Shown here: piece after piece, positions 49,911 to 62,201 of the stretch
Layout: each line of letters begins with the position of its first letter
Numbering within the stretch: position 1 is the stretch's first letter
Origin: Fagopyrum homotropicum
Taxonomy: Eukaryota; Streptophyta; Magnoliopsida; Caryophyllales; Polygonaceae
DNA length: 64,000 bases
Assembly: GCA_033239125.1 (NCBI GenBank)
Contig: BSWB01000002.1
Span: 5,675,001 to 5,739,000, forward strand
Direction: 5' to 3'
The notes under the pieces: generated by a model
The model's input: the letters and a program-made list of their open reading frames with translations, nothing else
Database searches by the model: none
Told to the model about the DNA's origin: nothing
Program-made: the position numbers and the translations under genes

Positions 49911-50033
49911 CTATAACAATCTCAAATAACCAAAAACAAACGCCGGTAGATCAATCATAAGAAAATCACGATGAAATATGAGAATCTCACGGGAAACGCG
50001 GGGATTTGATCTTAGAGATGGGCCGGAACTTAC
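49911..50033 (-). other. Probable 5' UTR intron of SOS4
   Basis: Donor GCA/GTAAGTTC at 50033 and acceptor GTTATAG at 49911 on the minus strand, 49 bases before the ATG. Inferred from signals only. Confidence 0.45.
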
Positions 50034-50380
50034 TGCGAATGAAAAGAGAAGCCGGGAGGAAACAGCAAGAAGGAAAAAAATATCCGTAGGTTAGTAAGGA
50101 GGAGGCAATAATGTAAAAGAGGGGGATGAGATCGCCGGAATCGGTGCTGGCGGCCGTCGTAATTGTGCTGCGCAAAGAGAGTTGGAAGATGTGGAAGACA
50201 GAGGAGATTGACGACCTGTTACCAAAGCACACACCAAACAATGTATTGGAATGGGATCCTTACCAAATACACGGATGGGTGCCGGCTTGATAACATTCAT
50301 TTATATGGATGGTTTTATGAAATTATGGTTTTTAGGGGTGATTTTGTGAAATTTACGAAATGGTTTAAAACTTTAAGTAT

Positions 50381-50560
50381 TTTTCCGTTTGGTACCCTGA
50401 GTTTTTGGCTTTTCCCGATGGTGCCCAAAAATTTTTACGTTTCCGTTTGTTTCCCGAGTTTTTGGCGTTTCCGGATGGTGCCCAAAATTTTTCACGTTTT
50501 CGCTTGATACCCTTGAGGTTTCGGTTTTTCCGTGCCGTACACTTATTTCTTGATTTTTTT
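50381..50560. repeat. Three tandem units of about 58 bases upstream of SOS4
   Basis: The unit runs CCGTTTG..ACCC..GAGTTTTTGGC..TTCC.GATGGTGCCCAAAA and is present twice in full and once diverged. Non-coding. Confidence 0.65.
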
Positions 50561-52246
50561 TAATGGTTCAGTTTGGTAAAATGTAGTTTTGAAGGAACTA
50601 AGTTAAAGTTAATTATGAATGAAAAATGAGAATCAAGATGAAGACGACGGAGATTAAATAAATATAAGTTATCGGGTATTTGGTAAAACGAGAATTATTG
50701 CGGATATGAAGAGAATTAATGTGGGAGAAATTATTAAAAAGGGTACTAATTAAAAAAATTAATGTGAACATGTGATTAATACTATAGTTGTTAACAGGTT
50801 CATAAACAATGCTTTTTCTAGGAACCAGAAGCTGAACCGTTTTAAGTATACGGTTCACTTCCTGTACTTTTAAGAGGTGAAACCGTTTGGAACCGAACCA
50901 TTTTAGGTATACGGTTCGGTTCTTATATTTTTTTATGAGTGTAACCGTTTGAACCGAATCACGAAGAAACCGTTTTGAACCCAACAATAATTATTAATGA
51001 ATTTCATTTGCATATGAATTGTAGGAGTTAAGTTCAAATATTTCATTTTGTCAAGTATATAGATGTTTTAAATGTTTACATGGTTTGTCTTAATTCTCTT
51101 TAATTCTAGATATCTCAAACATGTCTTCTAATAAATAATTAAGCATTGCTACAACGGAATATAACATTGAAGACTCAAGCATATCTCGACGAACTACACT
51201 TATTGTCCTATTAGTGTGAGTGTTAAATTGTTGTAGTTTAAGTTAAAGAAACCAACAACAAAAGGGTTGTAGAGAAATAAATTTTGGATTGAAGACAAAC
51301 CTAGTTAAAAAAGTTGTTGACAAACTAGAGAAGTCGGTTTAGTGAGGAACGAACGAATGTGGGAGAAGAATATACGACAATATTATAGTCATTATACCAA
51401 AGGAAGAGACCAATACTTGTTTTAAACTTTTTGTTTTTTTATATATTATGTTATTTTACTTTTACTAGTTTACCCAAAAATATAAACGGTTTCTACCTAT
51501 TTTTATTTTACGAAACCGAACCAAACCGAACCAAACTATTTTTATAATGGTTCGGTTTGATAAATATCGGTAAATAATTAAGAGGAACCTTCTTTTAAAC
51601 CAACTTCTTGCAAAACCATTTCCCAATTAGTTTGTAAATCTTACGAACAAAAGAAAGAAAAAATTATTGAAAGAATTTGGTAAACTAGGCTCTTTTTTAT
51701 AGTCTTTTGTTTTGTAGACCCCTTTAGTTTTAGCATTTTAATTGACTATCACTATTACTCTAAAAGGGGTATGTTTACTAAATGAGTTTATGACATGCAC
51801 CTACTTAATAGAACAAATATTGTAAAAGACCTACTTAACAAATTTGGCCAAAATTATTTCGATTTTGTCATCTTTTTCGCGTCAACTTTTTATTTGTAGT
51901 AATATTTGGAGTACACAATCGCAAAAATATTTTTACATGGGCATAACTTTACATCTTATTGATAACGATATATTTTGCATAAATATGTTATTACATTTCA
52001 CCATTTCAAACAAGGGAGAATTTGACATACTAGGCCTTTTTGAGAAAATGATTTAGTAAATGTATCCCATAGTTTTTTACCACTTTCATTTAATGGTAGG
52101 TAAAAATAATTAACCCTTCTATTTTAAAAAATAATATTTGTTATTTGTAATGTAAGAAAAAGTTTAAATTTTTAATTACTGAATTTGTTTTTTTATTTTC
52201 TTTTTTTTTTGTCTTTTTTATTTTTTTTAATTTTTTATTTTCTGGA
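50561..52246. other. Intergenic with AACCG-rich old element
   Basis: From about 50800 to 51600 clusters of GAACCGAACC and GGTTCGGTT on both strands suggest a decayed inverted-repeat element like those at 23492 and 26981, but ends are not clear. The rest is AT-rich. Confidence 0.35.
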
Positions 52247-52520
52247 ATGAATTTAACATACCAGAAACTTAACATACCAGAAACTTTACATACCAGAAAC
52301 TTTACATACCAGAAACTTAACATACCAGAAACTTTACAAAACTTTACATACCAAAAACTTTACATAGTAGAAACTTTACATACCACAAACTTTATATACC
52401 GAAAACTTTATATACCAGAAACTTTATATACCAGAATTACGTACCAGAAATTTAACATACCAAAAATCTACATACCAGAAATTTTACATACCAGAAAACT
52501 CGTACCAGAATTTTATAGTA
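52247..52520 (+). repeat. Minisatellite, about 16-18-base unit, roughly 15 copies
   Basis: Unit TTACATACCAGAAACT with small variants (TTAACATACC, TTATATACC). The repeat makes false open frames on both strands. Confidence 0.85.
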
Positions 52521-52794
52521 TGAGTCATGTATGTAGGAATACACATTTGTGTGAAAGTCTAACGGACTATAGATGGAGTCGTGAGTGCAAGAACGCACAT
52601 AAGCTAGAAGACCACCACACAAAGCAATTTCTGTCAAATTTACATCACCAGTTCACAACATCACTACTTTCATTATTTTCTCAAGTGTCTCAGCTAATTA
52701 ACCTAACATTTTAACATGTAAAATGTATTTCTCCGTCTCAATACAATTAGATGTACTTAAACATAGCGCCAATAAGAAATAGTTGAAGTTTTGC

Positions 52795-53428
52795 CTATCT
52801 TCCAGGAAATTTACAAGAACCATGACCTGCATAAAAGGAAGAATCAAAGATTATTTATCTTATCCAGAAACAAAGGCAACACAAGTCGAAAAGGCTAAAA
52901 ACTACACTATTAATATGATGCCAAAACTTTGAAATGATCAATCGACGCGGAATAAAATCAAGTCATGAACAACTTACTTGGGTCGGTTGTGGTGACAATA
53001 GCCACACCATTCAAGTAACAAGTGCTGGAACCCATGCCCATTTTATGATAATATGCATCAAATGCGTAGTTTGCATGATCTACCACGTTGTCGGGTTCAT
53101 AACACGGTTGTCCTTGCAATAGACTTCAAGTCTTGTACTAATATCTATGATTTTAGAATGTTGCTCCTCCAGCCTGCAACTAAAAGGTAGTACCTAGTGG
53201 ACACAAGACACATGGACTTTCAAAGATCAGTAAATAAAACAAACCTCAAACAGTTCAATTGAAAGGATGATGAGCAAGTGGTGATGTTACCTGTAGATCT
53301 AGATCTATGAATGCTAGCCGCTTGAATATCTAGATCTAGATCTAGATCTACGTTGGAGCCTTCAATCGTCGACCAACAGGGGAATGAAAGAACGTATAGA
53401 TCCAGAGGTAGAAAAAGAACTGAGCCAT
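52795..53428 (-). pseudogene. X8-domain (CBM43, callose-binding type) gene relic
   Basis: On the minus strand the second half of an X8 domain is intact across a good intron. The exon part 53116-52978 encodes QGQPCYEPDNVVDHANYAFD followed by AYYHKMG and ends at a GTAAGT donor. After acceptor ATGCAG, exon 52826-52795 completes DPSHGSCKFPGR and stops. Cysteines and the FxxYY-type aromatic core match X8 proteins, secreted or GPI-anchored wall proteins that bind beta-1,3-glucan. An upstream 26-codon frame from 53428 (MAQFFFYLWIYTFFHS...) looks like a signal peptide and could be exon 1. The first half of the X8 domain is not readable: a GGA-like piece near 53165-53175 is followed by stops. Either it has decayed or exon 1-2 splicing is beyond what I can see. 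Confidence 0.6.
53286..53352. repeat. AGATCT palindrome array
   Basis: TAGATCTAGATCTA at 53294-53307 and TCTAGATCTAGATCTAGATC at about 53329-53349 form an inverted pair with a short loop containing GCTAGC. Confidence 0.6.
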
Positions 53429-53519
53429 TTTAGTAATGTTCTTTACCTGCTCTCCGTGTACATTTCCGTAAGGTAGAAAAAGAACTGAGCCAAACAAATG
53501 GTACCGCTCAAGATCCAGA

Positions 53520-53641
53520 AGTATTCAGATCGATCGATGGAGAGAAATGGTTGAGTTCAGATTCAGATCGATCGAAGGAGAGAAATGGTTGAGTTCAGAT
53601 TCAGATCGAAGGAGAGAAACGGAGAGAGAGAGAGAGAGAGT
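53520..53641. repeat. Tandem TTCAGATCGATCGA unit and (GA)n tract
   Basis: Three units of TTCAGATCGA..GGAGAGAAA (about 40-bp spacing), then (GA)n at 53621-53641. Looks like a transcript leader on the minus strand, fitting the X8 relic. Confidence 0.6.
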
Positions 53642-53879
53642 TGAGAAGTTGCGGCTACCAGAGAGGGAAGAGGAGAGGAGAATTAGGGTTGACGGAGTTG
53701 AACGGTAAAAAGAAAAAAAGGGGTCTAGTTACTTAACAAAAAAATAAAAAAGCCTACTAACTATCATGATTTCTCTAAACAGCCTACTAACCAAATTTGC
53801 CCTTCAAACAAAGACATGATGCCACAAACATTGCAAACTTGATATAAAAAAAAAACTTTTACCGGAATTTAACTTACAA

Positions 53880-55075
53880 GGTAGAGTTTTTTCATATTCA
53901 TTTGATAATGCATCCGCTAATACCGCCGCTGCAAACCAATTGGTCGAGCGGCGGGACAATATTTGCGAAAAGAAACTCATCAAAGATGTGCATGTGAGCA
54001 TGTCATATTATTATGTGTTCAAGATGGACTTAAGATTTTTAGCAGCTAACCCATCACCGAATTTATTGATTATATTTGACACTCCTCCGTTTTGAGAAAA
54101 AAATTGGAGAACATTATGTTTACAAAATAATGTTGATCCAATTGCATTTTCAAAAGACATTGGAACGCTACTTACAAATTACTTGGTCAAGCTCTTCGTT
54201 GCAGAGAGCTTTGACACGTTTTCCTGCATAAAATGTTTATTGGTAAATTCTTGATGATGAAGATGTTTGGCAAACTTATATTGATATTTGTAACGTTTTA
54301 AAGGTTTTTAGTGATGCAATTAATTCCATGAGTTACGTTGACACTCCCACTTTTTGTAACTTTTTAAAAATAGTCATAAACGTTTTCGAGGCTTTTCAAA
54401 CCGGTACAAGGAAATTCCCTTTATTTATCTTATTGCCTTTGTTTTTATCATAGACTTAAACTTGATGGTCTTTTCGATTTGTTGGTTGTTTATTATGATT
54501 GTTTGGGTTTAGATTTTAACAACACTTCTACCATTATTCATAATGTTCGTATTAAAATTGATAAACTGTTTTCTTCATTTCAAACTAGTGATATCTCTTC
54601 TTCTACCACACACGCTTACCCTTACACCTTCTTCTTCTTCTTTTCTTTCAAAAGTGCAACAAATTTTAGCTAGAAGGACAAAAACACCAAGACATTCATC
54701 CTCTAGTGCAAAATTTGAAGATTAACTAACAATGTGTTTTAATTTTGATAGTGAATCTTTTGAATTTTGAATTGGTGGAAGAAATTAGCCCCGAAATATC
54801 CAACCTTGATCAAAATTGTGCAACGACTCATGGTCGTACCCGCACCAACGATTGCCGTGGAGCAAGCATTTAACCAAGAAGGGAATGTGCTCACCTACAA
54901 GAGAACCCAATTGAAGGCCGGAAAGTTTAGAGACACAAGTTTGCATTCAAGATTGGATAAGGGAAGAGAAGTGGAAACAACGAAATGTCCCTATGTATGA
55001 CTCAAAATCAGATTTCAACTTTGATGATCCGGGCACCACTTATGACTTCGAGGCGGAAAGGTAGGGGGTAACGAA
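53880..55075 (+). pseudogene. Decayed hAT (Ac-like) transposase
   Basis: Fragments in several frames on the plus strand: an SFDNASANTAAANQL segment near 53900 (RNase-H-fold DNA), a segment at about 54270-54450 ending in FEAFQTGTRKFPLF, and a C-terminal hAT dimerisation piece at 54767-54930 with WWKKLAPKYPTL and VEQAFNQEGNVLTYKRTQL. Stops and frameshifts lie between them, and termini were not found. The gypsy LTR follows within about 200 bases. Confidence 0.7.
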
Positions 55076-55269
55076 AATAACTCGAAAGTCCGACAAAAGG
55101 TAAGAGAACTATATGTGCTTTGATTCCTCTTAACCCCGGATGATACGTAGGCAACCGGAAAACCGGTTCAAGCCCTTTTTTAATTAAAGTACCGTTGGTT
55201 ACTTGTTTTTAATTTTTTAAAGTTTTTTTTATAATTAAATGTAATAGCTAGGATTTCCGAATTCTAATT

Positions 55270-57369
55270 AATGTTGATTAACTTAATCGTTGATAGTAAT
55301 TGACAAATAACTTGCGAAGATTTCCCAAGTGATGAGTATGAGTCTCACCGTTATGTTCCTCGCGTAATTTTGGACGTTTGGGGAAATTTTTACTTTTTCC
55401 CCCGGGTAATTATTTTTACCCTCCAGTGTTATTTGGAGCATTTGGGAGCTCCAATTAATAAAAATGCAGTTGAGAGAAATGATCAGGACATCGGATATGT
55501 CTTAGATATGAAATAACATGGAGAGGCAAAATGGTCAAAAGAGTCGCTATTTCGTTTCTTAACGGCTAAGAAAGACGGCTTAGGAATACACATTATCCGA
55601 GGCAGTTGTGTAATAATTATCCCTACAATATTCCAGATTTAATGTTCCAATCTCGAGAAGTTTGGAGAAAGAGGTTCGACCCGCCTTTGGATCGGTTAAA
55701 GGATAATTATCGACTTTACTAAAGGATAATTATCGTCTTCACTATAAATAGCGGAAAATACTTTATTAATTCATTTCCTTTCACGTTTTCTCGTAAAAGC
55801 TCTGATTTCTCTCAACCTTCAAACTCAGATCTACTCTCCGTTTCTAATCCGATTTCAATTCCGTTTGAGTTTCTAGATTCCTCTCTTCATTCTCTTCATA
55901 ACGGTACCGAGTTTTTGCATTTCCGAGTATATGGAGGGCTGGTCGAGCATATATGTCACCAGAACGGTTCCGTCGCTCAGATTCCGATGAATTTGATGTT
56001 GTCCATGCGTAGCTTGCGTCGTTGTGATTCCGAATCTTCTTTCAGATCGTCAATCGGGTTAGTAACGAATAAGTTATGAATTTATTCGTTTTCCGTATTG
56101 CAATTTGGCCTAAATTGACTTTAGGCTTGTCAAATAGGACAATTAGAAATTCCATTATGGTCGTTATATTATTCTGGTGATTATGGGTTCTTGTTTGATG
56201 AAATCTGGTGAGAGGGGGTTTAGAAATTGCCTGCGGGCAAAACGTTATTCTGGCGAAATCTAATTAAATAATTAAAGGTTAATTAATTAAATTAGGATTA
56301 AAATTGAGATTGAGGAATGTTGATTAGATACTACCTTGAGATTTGAGGAATTGTGAGCTATGTTGAGATATTGAGTTTTAGTTGGTTGTGAGGCTCATAG
56401 ATTGAGTATGATCCTTATGGATCCCTTTGGGTCTAGGTGTGACCCCTTTGATGAATAGAGGTTGATATATCTCTTTATGCCTTTTTATAGGCCGTGTTGT
56501 CCCTCCAGTGTAGAGGTGATCGTGGTTGATTTTGTACGAGGTTGAGGTAAGTCCGTAGGACTTACTTAGCTACCATCCCTATATTGGGTGTTTGCATGAG
56601 TGGTGTGTGCTTTATATGTTTGCTATGATATCATGAGTTGTTATTTTTATCGACCCATGTTCTATTGACTGCCCCACTGCGTGGCTGTGATAACCTTTCC
56701 CTTTCATCCCGCCGTGGAGTCTGGAAGGTTCTCTGATGTCAGGCCAGACCGGTTTACAGGAAGGGCGCAATCCACTCCCATAGGGTACACGGATTGTGTG
56801 ACCGATACTAGTACGGCTGACTAGCAGGCTCAGAGGCGAGGATGTATCGGTCCTCGTGTCACCTAGTTTCATATATATTATATCTATACGATTTGAGTGA
56901 ATGACCATTATATTGAGATGAATAAATGGGTCAATGAGTGAAAGCATGCTGATATGTTTATCTTTCCCTATGTGTGATTGTGCTTATGCATTACCTCATA
57001 TATGTATGGTTAGCTAACGGTTTCATACCGTGTTGTAGATGTTTACAGGTTAGGCACTGCTGAGTGATCTGACAGGGTGACAGGCCGAGGACTCTCGTAC
57101 ATTAGGTGGTTGGTTTGGGGTTGTTGTGTTTCCCCTCCTGCGTGAGGATGATCTTTTGTACCTCCTATGTGAGGATGTTGTTTTATATACTCGGCTATGT
57201 TGTTGTTTACTTTGGGTCGTACAGTTTATACTGTTTTATGTATTTGTTTTATATCTGTCAGTGCCATGTTGTAAGGTCCAGTGAACTTGTTATCAGGTTA
57301 GGGTCAGGATCCATTGTGAGATCCTAGCCTAATGTGACATCCCGAGTCCCGTGGATTCGGGGTGTTACA
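55270..57369 (+). mobile_element. 5' LTR of a Ty3/gypsy element
   Basis: The right end is set by ...GGGGTGTTACA at 57369, four bases before a primer-binding site. The last 38 bases are an imperfect palindrome (TGTGACATCCCGAG / ATTCGGGGTGTTACA). A TATAAATAG box at 55743 marks the promoter. A second LTR of the family, inverted, lies at 61933 onward and shares GGTAAGTCC, GACTTACTTAGC and AGTGGTGTGTGCT blocks. The left end near 55270 is a guess (TGTTGATTAAC). Confidence 0.7.
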
Positions 57370-57373
57370 GAGT

Positions 57374-57385
57374 TGGTATCAGAGC
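57374..57385 (+). other. Primer-binding site (tRNA-Met)
   Basis: TGGTATCAGAGC, complementary to the 3' end of initiator tRNA-Met, four bases after the LTR end. Confidence 0.85.
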
Positions 57386-57719
57386 CCAGGTTGACAACAA
57401 TGACACTTGCTACCTGCAATGAGGTTTGATAGGTAAAATAAACAGAGCCCACGTGGGATCTGACGTTTTCAAAGGTTTTGGTTTTAAGTGTGGTTTTGGG
57501 ATAGAATGTACGAGAAGTCGTCACCTCTGCCATGGATCTCTGCAGCGTAGATATGTATATATATCTGTGTGTACTATGGATTATGTGGATGTATTATATA
57601 CATATCGATACCTATGGCATATATATAGCCTTATAAGATTAGGTGCGTATATCCTACAGATGACTCAGACTAGAGTAGTATTTGTAGTGGGATGAGGTAG
57701 GGGTACACCCCCTCTTCCT

Positions 57720-58360
57720 CCAGTGGTGATAAGTCAGGGACCAGTTTCCGCTGTTGTATCGCCTATGGCAAAGAACGAGTTTGAAGAGAATGATCATGTC
57801 TCCATGAGTAGATCCGAGTTTCAAGAATATATGCGCCAAGTATATGTGGCTGTAATAGCGGGTAGACCTACACCGTATTTACCAACATCTGTGAGATCAA
57901 CTGAAGCTTCTGGATCAGAGAAGAAGCAACGGATTGAATCAGTTAGTGGAGAAGCAAAGATGATGAATGGTGAACCAAGTCCAATATCAGGACAATCTAG
58001 TGATCATTTGGCCATGAAGATGACTAGCAAGGAACTACAATGTTTTAATTGCGTGGAAGTTGGGACACTGGCGAGTTGTGTGCCCAAAGGCGCCCATCAT
58101 ATGCTTTACGTGTGGTAAAGCAGGGCATAGAGCGAAGTTTTGTCGACAGGGCAAGGCATTGTCTTTACAGGTTCCCTTCAAGAGTGAGATCATTCCAGGT
58201 GGACGACGAAGGTCGAGTTACCCTTCAGTTGCACAGGTTGCAAGGATGGGATGATTATGTTTCAGTTGTGGCTATCCAGATCATTTGTGTTCTGTGTGCC
58301 CTTTGGCACTGATAGCTTGTTTCACTTGTGGTGATTTAGGCCATCTGACCCTTTCTGTCA
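57720..58360 (+). pseudogene. Decayed gag with zinc knuckles
   Basis: An open stretch (57723-58040) of Gag-like linker sequence is followed by up to four CCHC-type knuckles in different frames: CFNC at about 58039, CFTCGKAGHRAKFC at about 58098-58140, CFSCGYPDHLCSVC at about 58259-58300 and CFTCGDLGH at about 58321-58346. Frameshifts separate them. The large capsid domain expected upstream is missing, since only about 650 bases separate the primer site from the first knuckle. Confidence 0.75.
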
Positions 58361-58499
58361 GCACGGTGGTGTTTCTTCCCAGCAAGACCTTCCTCTTTCC
58401 GGTGCAGAAAGAGTGGAAGTGGAGGCTATAGTAATGACCTTAGTGATACCTGAGGAGCATGGATCTGACATTGAGTGATGATATGTAGAGGAGCTACGA

Positions 58500-61480
58500 G
58501 TGTTAGCAGTTATAGGTACCATTCTCGTTAATGGTTTACCTGGTGGAGTTTTGTTTGTTATGAGTGCTATGCACTTCTTGTCTTTCGATGCATGCATTAA
58601 TGGTTGATCTTTGATATATAGTAGAAGGTGGACTTTCCTTTACAGGATTACCAGTTAGGGGTCTGAGGTACCCGCGAGATATGTGTTTGTTCCCTTATTA
58701 CGGGACTTGTGTATGGCTTGTAGACTTCTTTGTCATGCCGTAGGTGCATGAGGAAGTCATTATGTGTATGAATTGGATGAATAGATATCATGCGGTGTTA
58801 AATATTAATAGTAAGGCTATTATAGTCTTTATTGAGATGGTAATTTGAGGTCTTCTAAGGTTAAGACCTTTGAAGAGACGGGTTTGTCATCAAGACTGTA
58901 CGAGCTGCGAGCTGATAGCACAAGGATGTGACGTCTTCTAGTGTTATACCATGAAGGAGCGAGATAGTCTAACATTGGAAGGTATTCTAGTTGTTTATGA
59001 GTTTATAGACGTGTTACTGAACCGTCTAGTTGCCACCTCAGCGGAGTGTGGACATTGTTATCGAGTTGAAGTATGATACAAGATTGAATGGGAAAGCCAC
59101 ACTATATGGTGCTTGTTGAGATATTGTACTGATAACTTGAAAAGTTGACTGAAACGGGCTTCTTTTACCCTAGTACGTTCCAAGTTCTGTATTGACGACC
59201 TGATGAGTTAAGCTTCAAGAAGCAATTGTGTTTTCAAGATTCCTTTGTGCTCAAGATATCCCTAGTCATGGATGAGAGAGCAACATGTGTATGAGATAAC
59301 ATCCCATACCCGTTATGGACACTACGAGATTGTAGTGATGTCATTTGGGTTGACAAATGTTTTAGCAGTTTTTATGGAGTTGATGAAAAGTATCTTCATC
59401 GACTTCCTTGATTATTTGGTGGTGGACTCCATGGATGACATATCGGTATACTCTCATAGCAGAGAATAGTAGACCGATCGTTTGAGGACCGTTCTGCAGA
59501 TTTCGAGAGATAGAGTGTTGTATGCTACGCTCTCTAAGTGTAAGTTGAGATGCTAGTGGTAGCCTTTTTAGGCCATGTTGTCTCCGCTAGTGGGATCATG
59601 GTTGACCAGGCGATAATTTAGTATGTTGTACCATGGAGATATTGATGAACATTAAGGAATACGTAGTTTTCTCGGCTCAGCCGATTGCTACCAATGCTTT
59701 GAGAAAGTATTTTATATGATTACGTATTCATTTGCGAGTCTTTTGAGAAGACCGTACCGGTGTGATCTTCATTTCAGATTTCTATAGATCATAGGAATCT
59801 AATGTATATTTTATGCAATAGGGGTTGAATAACCGCCAGTGTTAAGAGCTTAAGTTGATCAAGACTTTGACTTGAAGATTCCATATCATTCAGAGAAGTT
59901 GAACGTTGTCGCCGATAACTTGAATAGAAAGACGCTCCAAGAGAAGATGATTGTGAGACTGATAGTTCAGCCTCAGCTTCAGAGAGATCTAGCTTGGCTA
60001 GAGTTGGACAATCAGTTCCTTGATGAGGATACCCATTTATACCTCAGAGGTTCTAACTGGTTTGTTGGATGAGGTCCAACAGAAGCAGGAGACTTGCCCG
60101 GCCTTGACAAGGTTTAGAGCAAGGATGTCTCGTACTGAGGCACCATAGTTCTCCATGGGAGTAGATGGATTGATGAAGAGTCATGACCGCTTTTGTGTAC
60201 CTGTTGATGCATATGGAGACAGAGAATATTACGGTATACCCACTGTACGCCTTATTCAGTACATTCAGGTACGAGTAAGAAGTACCACAAGATGAAACGA
60301 TTATATTGTATGAAGCCGATATAACCAGATTTGTGATGCAGTGTGTGACTTGTCAGCAGGTCCAGATAGAGTATTTCCGATCTAGAGATAGGTCTCACCC
60401 ACTACCAGTGTAGTAGTAGAATTTGGGAGACATCTCTATGAACTTTGTTATGGGATTGTGACCCAGTAGAAGATTGATGTTATCTGGATTGTTGGTAACA
60501 GATTAATGAAACCGGCACGTTTCATTTCTATTAGAAGGACGTGGCTAGTGAATGAATTGGCTGAGGAGTACACTAGACAAATAGTGAGACTCCATGGTAT
60601 ACCGAGAACGATCATTTCTGATCGAGATGGATGTTTTTACTTTGAGATTTTAGGCAGCAAATTCAGACTGCTTTGGGGACGAGTCTGTACCTCATGACTA
60701 CACTTCACCCCCTGACAAATGGTCAGTTAAAGAGGATCATCTAGATTTTAAGAATCTAATATAAGTTGTAAGTTGAATGGGAAACGTGGATGATTATATT
60801 ACCTTCCATTATTGAGTTATTATATAACAGTGATTGACGTTTATCTTCGGGAATGTCCTTGAGAAGCATTGTATGGGCGTAGATGCCATACACCTTTATG
60901 CTAGAAGTGATCTAGCAGTAGTAGTGGAAATAACACATGACCACACTCAGGATTTTATAGTTCGAGTAACGATAATTAAAGGAAGAGTGTTGGCTCTACA
61001 TAGTCGCCAGATTGTGTGTGTAGACAAGAGGTGTTAACCTCTAAAGTTCAAGTGAGAGTTCATGTCCGGCTGGAAGTATCTCAGCTGTGAGACGTTAGTT
61101 GTGTTATTATGGAAAGGGGAACTGAGTTTCCAATATGTCAGTTACTTGAGATCTTGATCAGTTTTGTGAAGGCAACATGATGTTTAGCTTTGCCTCTGAG
61201 ATTAGAGGATATTCACCCAGTGTTTCATATGTCTCAACTGAGGAAGTATATACCAGACTCGAGACACCTTGTGATTTACGATGATTTGGTGGTTGAGTCC
61301 AACCACACTTTTGTTGAGCATTCGATTACATTCTTGGAATGAGATATGAAACGCTTGCATTCGAAAGACATTCCCATATTGAGGATATAATGGTCGAGAT
61401 GAAGACCTGAAGAGGCTATGTGAGAGACTGAGGATAGTGTCCTGAGGAACTATCCAGAGTATATGTTGGGACAAACCCAT
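58500..61480 (+). pseudogene. Decayed gypsy pol: protease, RT, RNase H, integrase, chromodomain-like tail
   Basis: Order PR-RT-RH-IN identifies Ty3/gypsy. The protease region (about 58512-58600) has lost the catalytic D-S/T-G (reads VLFVMSAMHFLS). RT at 59272-59466 keeps TRYGHYEIVVMSFGLTN and an MDD active-site core. RNase H end at 59872-59940 (NVVADNLNRK). Integrase zinc part near 60340 (CVTCQQ) and core at 60506-60640 (RLHGIPRTIISDRD). The C-terminus (61200-61460) has PVFHMSQLRKYIPDSRHL and a tail with a W...EEA..E.ED....YPE spacing typical of chromoviruses of the Tekay/Del group. Many stops and frameshifts: not functional. Confidence 0.82.
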
Positions 61481-61632
61481 TTGTGGGAGCACGAGTATAT
61501 CTTAGTGCTATCTTGATGAATGTTGTGCTTATGTGCTTATATGCTTATATGCCTTGATGTGTTATTCCATGCTAGTTGTGATGTGATTTATGATCTTAGT
61601 AGATCTTGATGTGCTAGCGTGATGTATGCTAT

Positions 61633-61932
61633 AGCTGGAGATGATTACTTCCTTCACGCTACCCGAGTATGATTATATTTATAGCTGGAGATGGTTCTTT
61701 CCTTCATACTATTTGAGTGGGATTAGGATTCAGCTGGAGATGGTTCTTTCCTCCATGCTACCTTGATGGACATAGTTCAGTGGAGATGTGATTCCTCCAT
61801 GCGATATATATTTTTATGGGTTGGCTAGAGATGTATTTCCTCTATGCCTGTGATATGTTTTGACTAGAGATGTGCTTCCTCTATGCCTTGTGATGTGGTA
61901 TGGCGAGAGACGTGATTCCTCTACGCCTTTGG
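61633..61932 (+). repeat. Degenerate minisatellite, seven units
   Basis: Units with the core GAGATG....TTCCT.CATGCC start at about 61633, 61683, 61732, 61777, 61822, 61862 and 61901. Spacing falls from 50 to 39 bases along the array. It lies between the pol tail and the next LTR; 61481-61632 holds TTATATGCTTATATGCC-like short repeats and no gene. Confidence 0.7.
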
Positions 61933-61934
61933 TG

Positions 61935-62201
61935 TAACACCCCGAATTCTCAGAACTCGGAGTATTACTGGTTAGGACCTCACAATGGGTCCCGACCTCA
62001 GTTTGACAACAACATTACTAGGATCTTGCAACTGGAACTTACCTGAGAGTTTAGTGACCTTGCATCAACTGGAACTTACCTGAGAGTTTAGTGACCTTGC
62101 ATATAACACCCCGAATTCTCAGAACTCAGAGTATTACTGGTTAGGACCTCACAATGGGTCCCGACCTCAGTTTGACAACAACATTACTAGGATCTTGCAA
62201 C
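61935..62201. repeat. Duplicated LTR tail with an internal 37-base tandem repeat
   Basis: 98 bases at 61935-62032 recur at 62104-62201 with one difference. Between them TGGAACTTACCTGAGAGTTT plus 17 more bases is repeated (62033-62069, 62070-62102). Confidence 0.85.

Noticed and set aside
52247..52714. 155-codon frame in the minisatellite
   Set aside because: Its protein is the translated tandem repeat; no sign of selection.
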